A stretch of DNA of 7,531 nucleotides from Sulfurihydrogenibium yellowstonense SS-5 (GCF_000173615.1 NZ_ABZS01000077.1:1-7531); one strand, 5' to 3'; shown: positions 1 through 6,285, numbered from the stretch's first letter. A program made the numbers and translations. Notes: generated from the sequence alone by a model not told the origin.

Positions 1-330
1 CCAAAATCAAAACCAGAATTTTTTGAAGTAAAAGCAGAAAAAACAGATAAAACACTGAAACTTACAATCTTAAATAAAAAAGTTCCCCATAATGTACCAA
101 CAGCAGATAACGGAAAGCCTAAATACTACGTTGATGTGACCTTTTTTAAAGATGGAAAAGAAGTTTATTCTGACAGCATAACAGTTCTTCCAAATGATCC
201 GTTCGTAAATAGTAAAGAAAAAGTCTTAGAATTTAACTCAGTAGCAGATTTTGACAAAGTTAAAGTAGTTTTAAGCAGAAAATTATCTTGGCAGGAAAAA
301 CCAGAAAAAATAGCATCTTATGACTTTTAG
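1..330 (+). CDS. C-terminal fragment of an unidentified protein with a beta-sandwich-like end (5' partial)
   Basis: The frame is open from the first base and ends in TAG at 328-330, leaving 109 C-terminal residues of a gene that starts left of the window. An ATG-initiated frame begins only at 136, but the same frame continues upstream without a stop and reads as normal protein, so 136 is not a credible start. Alternating hydrophobic and charged residues (KLTILNKKVPHNVPTADNG, then YYVDVTFFKDGKEVY) suggest beta strands. The N-K-x-V-P-H-x-V-P-T stretch recalls the C-terminal beta domain of some bacterial multihaem c-type cytochromes, where a GHxxPTG-like motif occurs. No CxxCH haem motif is present in the visible part, so this is only a weak resemblance. 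Its end overlaps the acetyltransferase start by 11 bases, implying co-transcription. Confidence 0.6.
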   Translation, partial: PKSKPEFFEVKAEKTDKTLKLTILNKKVPHNVPTADNGKPKYYVDVTFFKDGKEVYSDSITVLPNDPFVNSKEKVLEFNSVADFDKVKVVLSRKLSWQEKPEKIASYDF

Positions 331-736
331 ACCATTAAACCCAAACGAGAAAGAAATAGTAAAAAGTTTCTTAAGAGATGTCTTTGAAAGAGATTTTGAT
401 GACTCTTTTTTTAGCGAAAACAACAATCCAACAGTTTTAGAAATAAATGGTGAAATCATAGGATTTTTAAGCTACTTTTATATTTTAGATGAAGCAGAGC
501 TTTTTCTAATTGCTGTCAAAAAAGAGTTTCAAGGTTTGGGATATGGTAAAATTTTGTTAGAGTATCTTTTGAATAAGCTAAAAGAGAATAACGTAAAAGT
601 TTGCTACTTAGAAGTTTCTTCAAAAAATTCAAGAGCAATCAATCTATACAAAAAGCTTGGTTTTTATGAATATGGTTATAGAGAAAAGTATTATTCAAGC
701 TCAGATGATGCAATTTTGATGAAAAAGGAGCTATAA
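320..736 (+). CDS. GNAT-family N-acetyltransferase, RimI-like
   Basis: This 138-residue protein has the size and layout of a single-domain GNAT acetyltransferase, which transfers acetyl from acetyl-CoA to an amine. The strand before the cofactor loop (LFLIAVKKEF, 61-70) leads into the acetyl-CoA pyrophosphate-binding loop QGLGYG (71-76). Then follow YLEVS (96-100), the N-S-R-A-I-N-L-Y helix (103-110), KKLGF (111-115) and a late REKYY (121-125). The L-E-V-x-x-x-N-x-x-A-x-x-L-Y-x-x-x-G-F pattern with a following R-x-x-Y-Y is typical of RimI, which acetylates the N-terminus of ribosomal protein S18. Many related GNATs share it, so the substrate is not certain. The ATG at 320 overlaps the previous gene by 11 bases and has no clear ribosome binding site, which suggests translational coupling. 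The TAA stop shares one base with the hpt start. Confidence 0.85.
   Translation: MTFRPLNPNEKEIVKSFLRDVFERDFDDSFFSENNNPTVLEINGEIIGFLSYFYILDEAELFLIAVKKEFQGLGYGKILLEYLLNKLKENNVKVCYLEVSSKNSRAINLYKKLGFYEYGYREKYYSSSDDAILMKKEL
725..730 (+). promoter_or_regulatory. Ribosome binding site of hpt
   Basis: AAGGAG lies five bases before the ATG at 736, inside the last codons of the acetyltransferase gene. It fixes the hpt start and shows that hpt can initiate independently despite the one-base overlap. Confidence 0.8.
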
Positions 737-1263
737 TGGAGATAAGAGGAAGAAAATTAGAACTTTTAATACCGGAAGATAAAATTCAAGAAAAAGTCAA
801 AGAGCTTGCGAAAGCTATAAGCAGAGAATTCAATGGCGAAGAGCTTTATGTAATAGGCATTTTAAAAGGTTCATTTATGTTTTTTGCCGATTTGGTAAGA
901 AATTTAGAAGGAAAAATTTTTATTGACTTTATGCAGGTATCTTCCTATAAAACAGAGATGGAAAGTTTTGGAGAGGTTATCTTTATAAAAGATATGTCTG
1001 TTGACATTAAAGATAAAAACGTATTGATTGTTGACGACATTATAGATACAGGAAGAACTTTAAAAGCTTTAGTTGAAGCGTTATCTTTAAGAGACCCAAA
1101 AAAATTAAAAACATGCGTACTTTTAGATAAAAGAGAAAGAAGAGAAGTGGATTATAATGCTGATTTTTACGGGTTTGAAATTCCGAATAAATTTGTGGTT
1201 GGATATGGACTTGATTGGGCAGAAGAAGGAAGAAACTTAAAAGAAATCTATGCGGTAGTTTGA
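736..1263 (+). CDS. hpt: Hypoxanthine (guanine) phosphoribosyltransferase
   Basis: The 175-residue product is a full-length type I phosphoribosyltransferase of the Hpt family, which salvages hypoxanthine (and often guanine) by joining it to PRPP to form IMP or GMP in the cytoplasm. Visible landmarks are the L-K-G-S loop (43-46) that contacts pyrophosphate, the S-S-Y-K flexible-loop start (69-72), and the PRPP motif VLIVDDIIDTGRT (96-108). In that motif D100 and D101 contact the ribose and D104 is the expected general base. K132 and the late FVVGYGLDWAEEGRNL (153-168) form the purine pocket; a W replaces the usual aromatic Y at 161. The ATG at 736 shares one base with the upstream TAA and is preceded by AAGGAG at 725-730, five bases away. 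It sits second-to-third in the plus-strand operon, 13 bases before moaC-mogA. Confidence 0.95.
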   Translation: MEIRGRKLELLIPEDKIQEKVKELAKAISREFNGEELYVIGILKGSFMFFADLVRNLEGKIFIDFMQVSSYKTEMESFGEVIFIKDMSVDIKDKNVLIVDDIIDTGRTLKALVEALSLRDPKKLKTCVLLDKRERREVDYNADFYGFEIPNKFVVGYGLDWAEEGRNLKEIYAVV

Positions 1264-1267
1264 GGAG
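1262..1267 (+). promoter_or_regulatory. Ribosome binding site of moaC-mogA
   Basis: GAGGAG begins inside the hpt stop codon and lies nine bases before the ATG at 1277. The 13-base gap between the two genes leaves no room for a promoter, so the fusion gene is read from the upstream transcript. Confidence 0.75.
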
Positions 1268-1276
1268 AGGGAAATC

Positions 1277-2191
1277 ATGAAAATGGTAGATGTTTCTATA
1301 AAGTTTGAAACTATCAGAGAGGCAACAGCTGAAGGGAAAATATATTTGTCTAAGGAAACAGTAGAGCTTATAAGGAATAAACAGATTCCAAAGGGAGATG
1401 TGCTTACAGCTTCTATGATGGCTGGAATGATGGGAGCAAAAAAAACACCCGAGATATTACCTTTTTGTCATCCTATCATGATAGACCAAGCATTTGTAGA
1501 AGTTGAGCTTCATGAAGATGGAGTATATGCAAAATCTTTTGTTAGATGCATAGGCAGAACCGGTGTAGAAATGGAAGCCTTAACGGCAGTTTCTGCTGCA
1601 CTTTTAAATGTGTATGATATGTGTAAAGCTTTTGATAAAAATATGATTATCTCAGACATTAAACTTTTATCTAAAAAAGGTGGAAAATCTGACTATGAAG
1701 AAGACCTTTCTGGCTTAAACTGTGCAGTAATCACTTTAAGTGATTCATGTTATAAAGGTGAGGCTCAAGACAAAAGCGGAAAAACAGCAATAGATATTAT
1801 CGAAAATGAATTTGGTGGCAAGGTTATAGATTATACAATTCTTCCTGATGATAAGGAAAAATTAGTAGAAAAACTCAAATCTTTAATAGATAAAGTCGAT
1901 ATTATCTTTACAACAGGCGGAACAGGATTTAGTAAAAGAGATAATACTCCGGAAGCAACAAAAGAAGTGATAGAAAAGGAGATGATAGGCTTTTCTGAAG
2001 CTATGAGAATCGTCGGAATTAAATTTACTCCAAAATCTCTTTTATCAAGAGCTGTTTGTGGTATAGCAGGAGACCATACCTTGATAATCAATTTACCGGG
2101 TAGCACCGGCGGAGTAAAAGATAATTTAAGAATGATTGCACCATTGTTAAAACATGCAATCAGAATGGCAAAAGGTGAAAAGAAGCATTGA
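1277..2191 (+). CDS. moaCB: Bifunctional molybdenum cofactor protein: MoaC (cyclic pyranopterin monophosphate synthase) fused to MogA/MoaB
   Basis: One 304-residue chain contains two complete cofactor-synthesis domains. Residues 3-140 are MoaC, which with MoaA converts GTP to cyclic pyranopterin monophosphate. It shows K39, the LPFCHP segment with H65, the TGVEMEALTAVS block (95-106) and DMCKA with D114 and K117, matching the E. coli MoaC catalytic residues K51, H77, D128 and K131. It closes with KKGGKS (133-138). Residues 147-304 are a MogA/MoaB-type domain, which adenylylates molybdopterin before metal insertion. It shows TTGGTG (212-217), RDNTPEAT (221-228) and NLPGSTGGV (272-280). A linker of under ten residues joins them. 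The ATG at 1277 follows a purine-rich GAGGAG at 1262-1267. An in-frame ATG at 1283 (M3) is an alternative start. MoaC-MogA fusions are known in some bacteria; the fusion makes steps separated in the pathway stoichiometric. Confidence 0.93.
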   Translation: MKMVDVSIKFETIREATAEGKIYLSKETVELIRNKQIPKGDVLTASMMAGMMGAKKTPEILPFCHPIMIDQAFVEVELHEDGVYAKSFVRCIGRTGVEMEALTAVSAALLNVYDMCKAFDKNMIISDIKLLSKKGGKSDYEEDLSGLNCAVITLSDSCYKGEAQDKSGKTAIDIIENEFGGKVIDYTILPDDKEKLVEKLKSLIDKVDIIFTTGGTGFSKRDNTPEATKEVIEKEMIGFSEAMRIVGIKFTPKSLLSRAVCGIAGDHTLIINLPGSTGGVKDNLRMIAPLLKHAIRMAKGEKKH

Positions 2192-2703
2192 AAAACAAAG
2201 CTTTAATCGTTTTTGCCTTAATGTGGAATAAAAATAAACAAAATTACTTAACAAAAGCCGTAGATGAATTACAAAAAAATTTTGGAAACATCATTCTTCA
2301 GTCAAAAGAATTTGGCTTAGAATACTCTCATTATCATGAAAAAGAGATGGGAGAAGGTTTGATAAAAAAGTTTGTTCTTTTTGATGAAATAATAAACAAA
2401 GAAGACGGCGTGAAAATAAAAAAGTACTCCATGGAGTTAGAAGATAGTTTACGTGTAGACGGCAGAAGGACAGTTAACATAGACCCGGTTTATGCTGATG
2501 AATATCAAGTTGTAGCACTTAGCCATAAAGACAAGGGTTCAAGAATATATTTATCAAACGGCGTTTATGCTGAGATACAGCTGCTTTACCATCATGGGAG
2601 CTTTCAGCCGCTACTATGGAGCTATTTAGACTACAAAGAAAACGCTGATTTTTTTAATGAAGTTCGAAGAATTTATTTGAAAAGTAAAAAAGTCACTGAA
2701 TGA
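2188..2703 (+). CDS. DUF4416 family protein of unknown function
   Basis: This 171-residue cytoplasmic protein has no signal peptide or membrane segment. Its pattern fits DUF4416: an N-terminal strand (KALIVFALMW), S-x-E-F-x-L-E-Y with HYHEKEMG (48-55), a following K-K-F-V-L-F strand, RRTVNIDP (93-100), then RIYLSNGVYAEI (119-130) and WSYLDY (144-149). The conserved H, E, R, D and Y residues would suit ligand or metal binding, but no activity is known to me. The start is a TTG at 2188 that overlaps the moaC-mogA TGA by four bases, with AAGGTG at 2172-2177 as a likely ribosome binding site. The next in-frame ATG, at 2221, would remove the first strand, so TTG is preferred. It is the last gene of the plus-strand operon. 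Family assignment is from recalled motifs. Confidence 0.75.
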   Translation: MKNKALIVFALMWNKNKQNYLTKAVDELQKNFGNIILQSKEFGLEYSHYHEKEMGEGLIKKFVLFDEIINKEDGVKIKKYSMELEDSLRVDGRRTVNIDPVYADEYQVVALSHKDKGSRIYLSNGVYAEIQLLYHHGSFQPLLWSYLDYKENADFFNEVRRIYLKSKKVTE

Positions 2704-2875
2704 AATATGAGATGCGAGATGTTGATAAAATTTAGGTATATTTAATATTCGATACCTTGGGTAAAAAATTAGCAGTGAGGCTGCTTGCAAAAATCCACAT
2801 CGTCATTCTGCAGCCGTCGAAGAATATATTGTTCTTATTGAATTTCTCAACTGACTTATAAATCATCGTCAAAAA
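2704..2875. other. Convergent intergenic spacer
   Basis: This 172-base gap separates the ends of two converging operons, DUF4416 from the left and coaE from the right. It contains no credible open frame. A small stem (AGCAG at 2771-2775 pairing with CTGCT at 2781-2785, loop of five) is present but has no T-run, so neither operon shows a convincing intrinsic terminator. Its middle is occupied by one copy of the dispersed repeat described separately, visibly richer in G and C than the flanks. Confidence 0.6.
2775..2825 (+). repeat. Dispersed imperfect repeat, copy 1
   Basis: This stretch aligns end to end with 5853-5904. Shared blocks include a leading GTG, CAAAAATC (2789-2796), the exact 12-mer TTCTGCAGCCGT (2806-2817) and CGAAGAAT (2818-2825). 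The two copies lie in the same orientation about 3.1 kb apart, one on each side of the coaE-mscS-hisD operon. The core resembles the widespread bacterial intergenic repeat with a GTCATTCTG...GAAGAATCT pattern, a REP/MITE-like class; that comparison is from memory. No matching inverted right arm is evident here, so this copy appears incomplete. Confidence 0.6.
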
Positions 2876-3472
2876 TCAACCATCTTTTAATAAAGACTCA
2901 TACAGCTGTTTTACTTTTTCTTCAAGCTCTTGAATAGTGCCGGTATTTTCTATTATGTAGCCTGCATACTTTCTTTTTTCTTCTATATCCATCTGTGCGT
3001 TGATTCTTGCTAAAGCTTCTTCGTAAGAATAACCTTTATTTTCTATCAATCTTTTTATTTGGAGTTCTCTTGGTGCATAGACTAAAACAACTTTATCATA
3101 CTTTTTATAGCTTCCTGTTTCTATCATAAGCGGTACAGATACGAATAAAACTTTATCTGAATTTTCCTTTTTATTGATTTCTATCCACCTATCAATCTCT
3201 TGATTAACTTTTGGATGTAGAATATTTTCAAGAATTCTCTTTTTTTCATAATCATTAAACACAATACCTGCCAACTTTTTTCTATCTATGTTTCCTTCGT
3301 CATCAAATGCATCAGGAAAATATTGCCTGATCTCATTTTTAACATTCTCATCACTTAGCAGTTTGTGAACAACCTTGTCTGCATCTATTACCTTTGCACC
3401 GAGATTTTCTAAGATTCTTTCTACAGTTGATTTACCTGTTGCTATTCCACCTGTAAGACCTATTACTTTCAT
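2876..3472 (-). CDS. coaE: Dephospho-CoA kinase
   Basis: The 198-residue product is a full-length CoaE, a P-loop kinase that phosphorylates the 3'-hydroxyl of dephospho-CoA with ATP, the last step of coenzyme A synthesis. The N-terminus carries the Walker A motif GGIATGKS (8-15), followed by the substrate-contacting D-A-D (30-32). Other family marks are the L-H-P segment (85-87), VPLMIETG (113-120), the lid-region RINAQM (157-162) and the late Y-I-I-E-N-T-G (172-178). It starts at an ATG at 3472 and overlaps the end of the mscS-like gene by four bases (ATGA), with AGGA about six bases upstream as ribosome binding site. It is the last gene of the minus-strand operon and ends five bases after a run of A's in the convergent spacer. 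Confidence 0.95.
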   Translation of the reverse strand: MKVIGLTGGIATGKSTVERILENLGAKVIDADKVVHKLLSDENVKNEIRQYFPDAFDDEGNIDRKKLAGIVFNDYEKKRILENILHPKVNQEIDRWIEINKKENSDKVLFVSVPLMIETGSYKKYDKVVLVYAPRELQIKRLIENKGYSYEEALARINAQMDIEEKRKYAGYIIENTGTIQELEEKVKQLYESLLKDG

Positions 3473-4512
3473 AGAGAATCCTTTTTTATGTCTTTAATAT
3501 GTACGTCTAATTGTGGATATGGAATTTCTATACCTTCCTTTTTTAATCTTTTAAATATTCTCTTTCTAAGCTCACTTTGAACTAAAAAACTATCTTCATA
3601 ATTAGCTGCATAAAAATAAAGGGTAAAGTTTAAAGAGCTATCTCCAAAGCCAGGAATAAATCTAAGTACTGGAGCAGGGTCAAGTAGCAATTTATCATTT
3701 TCTTTTGCTAAGTTATAAACTTCTTCCATTACTATTTTTTCAAACTTTTCTATATCTGCATCATAACTAACAGGAATCTCTATGGCTACTCTTGTAAGTT
3801 CTACAGGCTTTGCAAAATTAACAATGATGCTTTGTGCAAGTTTTTCGTTAGGAAGGATTACAACATCGTTAGATAAAGTTTTTATTGTTGTAGTACGCCA
3901 GTTTATGTTCATAACATAACCTTTTTTACCATTTTCAAGCTCTATAAAATCACCAACCTTTATATTTTTCTCAAGCAGTATATAAAGACCTGAAAAAATA
4001 TTTGATAATGTGTCTTTTAAAGCTAAACCTATTGCAAGACCACCTACTCCAAGCGTTGTAATGATTGGCATTATGGAGATACCAAGATAAGACAGCATCA
4101 TTAATATTCCAATCAAATAGATAAAAACTTGAAGTAAGATAAATATCAGTCCTGTCTCTGGAAGATTTTTATTCTGTAAGTAAAGCTTAACTATTCTTGT
4201 AGAGAGATTCCCAATCAGTATTGTAATTGAGAATATCAATAAGACGTCTATTACTTTTGTTATCAGGTTTATATGATTTTGGGGTAATTTTGAGAGATAG
4301 ACCGTTGCATGTACAGAAATTAAAATTACCCAAATTAAGGATGGAATTTTTATGCTTTTATAGATGGTATCTAAAATGTCATGCGATAGACCTTTAAACC
4401 TGTTTCTAAATGCCTTTAAAAATCTTAAAGCTGTAAGCCTTAAAATGTATAAAACAACAAAAGAGCCAACGAATAATATCAGGTCTTTATAATCTTTCAA
4501 TAAATTATTCAT
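3469..4512 (-). CDS. MscS-family small-conductance mechanosensitive ion channel
   Basis: The 347-residue inner-membrane protein has hydrophobic segments near residues 11-28, 55-74, 84-102 and 120-141, then the pore-lining helix region 147-180 rich in G and A (GVGGLAIGLALKDTLSNIF). The MscS beta domain follows (VGDFIELENGKKGYVMNINW, 186-205; then T-T-T-I-K-T, N-D-V-V-I-L-P-N), and the C-terminal alpha/beta domain ends in IPYPQLDVHI. These channels open under membrane tension to release solutes during hypo-osmotic shock. At 347 residues it is longer than E. coli MscS (286), the extra length being N-terminal membrane helices. The ATG at 4512 overlaps hisD by eight bases. No strong ribosome binding site is visible (only AAGAAAA), so coupled translation from hisD is likely. 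Confidence 0.9.
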   Translation of the reverse strand: MNNLLKDYKDLILFVGSFVVLYILRLTALRFLKAFRNRFKGLSHDILDTIYKSIKIPSLIWVILISVHATVYLSKLPQNHINLITKVIDVLLIFSITILIGNLSTRIVKLYLQNKNLPETGLIFILLQVFIYLIGILMMLSYLGISIMPIITTLGVGGLAIGLALKDTLSNIFSGLYILLEKNIKVGDFIELENGKKGYVMNINWRTTTIKTLSNDVVILPNEKLAQSIIVNFAKPVELTRVAIEIPVSYDADIEKFEKIVMEEVYNLAKENDKLLLDPAPVLRFIPGFGDSSLNFTLYFYAANYEDSFLVQSELRKRIFKRLKKEGIEIPYPQLDVHIKDIKKDSL

Positions 4513-5791
4513 TATTTTTTCTTATTTCAACGCTTAATTTGTGAGCTTCGAGACCTTCGGATTTGGCCATATTGATAGCATGTTTTGCTACTCTGTCAAA
4601 GCCTTCTTTTGATACATATATTACAGAGCTTCTTTTTATAAAGTCATAAACTCCAAGAGGAGATGAAAATCTTGCTGCTCTTGAAGTAGGTAATACGTGA
4701 TTTGGTCCAAGGATATAGTCCCCAAGTGGTTCTGTTGCATACTCTCCAAGGAATATAGCTCCAGCATGATATATTTTATTAAGTAAATCAAACGGATTTT
4801 TTGTTATGATTTCTAAGTGTTCAGGAGCAATATAGTTTGATACTTCGCAAGCAGTATCTAAATCATCTACAATAAAAGCATGTCCATATACATTTAAAGA
4901 TTTTTCTGCTATTTCTTTTCTTGGAAAATCTTTTAAAAGTTCTGTGTATAAATACTCTTTTACTTTCTTTGCAAGGTCTTCTGACGTTGTAACAAGTATG
5001 GATGCTGCCAGCTCGTCGTGTTCTGCTTGAGATAGTAAATCTGCTGCAACCCATTTGTAATTTGCAGTTTCATCTGCTATTACAAGAATTTCTGAAGGTC
5101 CTGCTATCATGTCTATGTCAACTATTCCATATAAATTCTTTTTAGCTAAAGCTACGTATATATTACCCGGACCAACGATTTTATCAACTTTTCTAACTGT
5201 TTCTGTTCCGTAAGCCATTGCAGCAATTGCTTGAGCACCACCGATTCTATAAACAGTATCTATACCACAAACAAAAGCAGCTGCCAATGTGTATTTATTT
5301 GGATTTGGAGAACACATAACAATCTCTTTAACGCCGGCTACCCTTGCAGGAGCTGCATTCATGATTACACTTGAAGGATAAGCCGCCTTGCCACCAGGAA
5401 CGTATAGTCCAACTACTTCCAAAGGTGTTATTTTCTGACCAAGAATCATTCCCTCTTCTTCTTTAAAGAAAGATTTTTCTTTTTGATTTTCATGAAATTC
5501 ATAAATTCTCTCAAAAGCTACTTCGTAAGCCCATCTAACATCATCTTCTATCTCATTGTATGCTTTTTCAAGCTCTTCAAATGGAATTACAAGGTCTTCC
5601 GGATTTAACTTAACTTTATCAAACTTTTCTGTAAATTCTACAAGAGCCTCATCTCCTCTTTCTTTTACTTCCTTTATGATAGTTTTTACAATAGGTTCGT
5701 ATTTTTCTGTTTCTATGTCTCCTCTTTTTATTAGAAATTCCAGACTTTCATCCTCTTTAAAGTATCTTCCTCTCAAATCAACGATTTTCAT
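4505..5791 (-). CDS. hisD: Histidinol dehydrogenase
   Basis: The 428-residue enzyme catalyses the last two steps of histidine synthesis, oxidising L-histidinol to L-histidine with two NAD+. Family blocks are [14 protein letters not shown] (127-140), the IVGPGN segment (205-210), [13 protein letters not shown] (228-240), SQAEHDE (254-260), IAPEHLE (321-327) and [20 protein letters not shown] (361-380). Zinc ligands of the E. coli enzyme (Q259, H262, D360, H419) correspond to Q255, H258, D358 and H417, and the catalytic Glu-His pair to E324-H325, so the enzyme looks active. The ATG at 5791 is chosen because AAGGAG (5798-5803) lies six bases before it; an in-frame TTG at 5794 sits too close. It is first in the minus-strand operon, overlaps the mscS-like gene by eight bases, and has no other his gene nearby. 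Confidence 0.96.
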   Translation of the reverse strand: MKIVDLRGRYFKEDESLEFLIKRGDIETEKYEPIVKTIIKEVKERGDEALVEFTEKFDKVKLNPEDLVIPFEELEKAYNEIEDDVRWAYEVAFERIYEFHENQKEKSFFKEEEGMILGQKITPLEVVGLYVPGGKAAYPSSVIMNAAPARVAGVKEIVMCSPNPNKYTLAAAFVCGIDTVYRIGGAQAIAAMAYGTETVRKVDKIVGPGNIYVALAKKNLYGIVDIDMIAGPSEILVIADETANYKWVAADLLSQAEHDELAASILVTTSEDLAKKVKEYLYTELLKDFPRKEIAEKSLNVYGHAFIVDDLDTACEVSNYIAPEHLEIITKNPFDLLNKIYHAGAIFLGEYATEPLGDYILGPNHVLPTSRAARFSSPLGVYDFIKRSSVIYVSKEGFDRVAKHAINMAKSEGLEAHKLSVEIRKNNE

Positions 5792-5797
5792 CAACTT

Positions 5798-5803
5798 CTC
5801 CTT
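5798..5803 (-). promoter_or_regulatory. Ribosome binding site of hisD
   Basis: AAGGAG on the minus strand stands six bases before the ATG at 5791 and only three before the in-frame TTG at 5794. This spacing decides the start in favour of the ATG. Confidence 0.8.
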
Positions 5804-5823
5804 GTACAGATGTAATGAGGAAT

Positions 5824-5852
5824 ATTATATCAGTAATAGAGAAATACGTTGA
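5824..5852 (-). promoter_or_regulatory. Candidate sigma-70-type promoter of the hisD-mscS-coaE operon
   Basis: On the minus strand a perfect TATAAT occupies 5829-5824. The hexamer 17 bases upstream (5852-5847, TCAACG) is a poor -35 box, so the promoter rests mainly on its -10 element. Initiation would fall near 5817, giving a leader of about 25 bases, too short for a riboswitch or attenuator. The upstream edge touches the repeat copy that starts at 5853. Confidence 0.45.
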
Positions 5853-5904
5853 GTGGAGACTGTTTCAAAAATCAACGCTGCCGTTCTGCAGCCGTACGAA
5901 GAAT
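5853..5904 (+). repeat. Dispersed imperfect repeat, copy 2
   Basis: This copy matches 2775-2825 in order and orientation: GTG, CTGTTTCAAAAATC, then TTCTGCAGCCGT at 5884-5895 and CGAAGAAT at 5897-5904, with a one-base insertion before the last block. Unlike copy 1 it is followed by an inverted partner arm (5941-5970), so it appears to be the more complete example. It sits between the hisD promoter and the IS110 remnant. Confidence 0.6.
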
Positions 5905-5970
5905 CTTCTGTTTTTCCTTTTAAATCAAAAATTAAAAAATGAGATCCTTCAGACTTAAGTCCTCAGGATG
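5882..5970. repeat. MITE/REP-like element with imperfect inverted arms
   Basis: The left arm (about 5882-5906) contains CGTTCTGCAG...CGAAGAATCT. The reverse complement of the right arm (5941-5970) reads CATCCTGAGG...CTGAAGGATCT, so the ends match imperfectly over about 25 bases with a T-rich then A-rich centre of about 34 bases. The right arm is itself a 28-base imperfect palindrome centred on GACTTAAGTC with outer ATCCT/AGGAT. No open frame lies within. The structure fits a small non-autonomous palindromic repeat, but the arms are degenerate and the boundaries are estimates. Confidence 0.45.
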
Positions 5971-5984
5971 TTCTATGTTAAATG

Positions 5985-6239
5985 TCAAGTACAAAAATTT
6001 TCATCAAATGGTCTTCTGTTTTTTAATACACCATATGCCTGCCTTAATAACTTATGTGCTATAGCCACTAATGCTAACTTTTTAGCCTTACCTTTACTTA
6101 CTAACCTCTCGTATAATTCTCTGCAGTATTTGTTAAACCTTATTGCTGATAATGCTGCCATGTATAATATCTTTCTTACATATGGATTTCCCATCTTTTT
6201 TATTGAATCACTTTTCTTTACACATTCTGAACTTTCATA
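5985..6239 (-). pseudogene. IS110-family transposase, C-terminal remnant
   Basis: On the minus strand, 84 codons read as the C-terminal domain (Transposase_20 / IS116-IS110-IS902 type) of an IS110-family transposase. It begins YESSECVKKSDSIKKMGNPY, continues YVRKILYMAALSAIRFNK and ends near RRPFDENF before a TGA at 5987-5985. The GNPYxRKxLYMAALSAIR block is highly characteristic. The family is normally 300-400 residues, so the N-terminal DEDD catalytic domain is missing. The frame remains open to 6254 but recognisable homology stops at about 6239, where the next element starts. An ATG at 6194 lies inside the domain and is not a real start. It is a dead fragment, most simply cut by the neighbouring IS256-type insertion. 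Confidence 0.85.
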
Positions 6240-6285
6240 AGGACTTTGAGGAAGTTAAAATAATGTTATGTCTAAATAAAATTAT

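Noticed and set aside
1831..2106. Minus-strand open frame of 91 codons within moaC-mogA
   Set aside because: It lies wholly inside the MogA domain, whose motifs are clear on the plus strand; no family resemblance or ribosome binding site.
2771..2785. Short hairpin AGCAG/CTGCT as an intrinsic terminator
   Set aside because: The stem is only five pairs and no T-run follows on either strand.
2869..2880. TCAAAAATCAAC at the coaE end, identical to 5865-5876
   Set aside because: Twelve A-rich bases in AT-rich DNA, partly within coding sequence and not aligned with the rest of the repeat; probably chance.
4863..5054. Second minus-strand frame within hisD
   Set aside because: It overlaps the zinc-binding region of hisD in another frame; composition rich in R, S and C is that of a shadow frame.
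5792..5794. TTG as the hisD start
   Set aside because: It leaves only three bases after AAGGAG, while the ATG three bases later has normal spacing and gives the usual N-terminus.
5556..5852. Plus-strand open frame of 98 codons antisense to the start of hisD
   Set aside because: It is antisense to the well-supported hisD N-terminus and promoter; serine- and phenylalanine-rich shadow translation.
5968..6240. Plus-strand open frame of 90 codons opposite the IS110 remnant
   Set aside because: The minus strand carries the recognisable IS110 C-terminal domain; the plus-strand translation resembles nothing.
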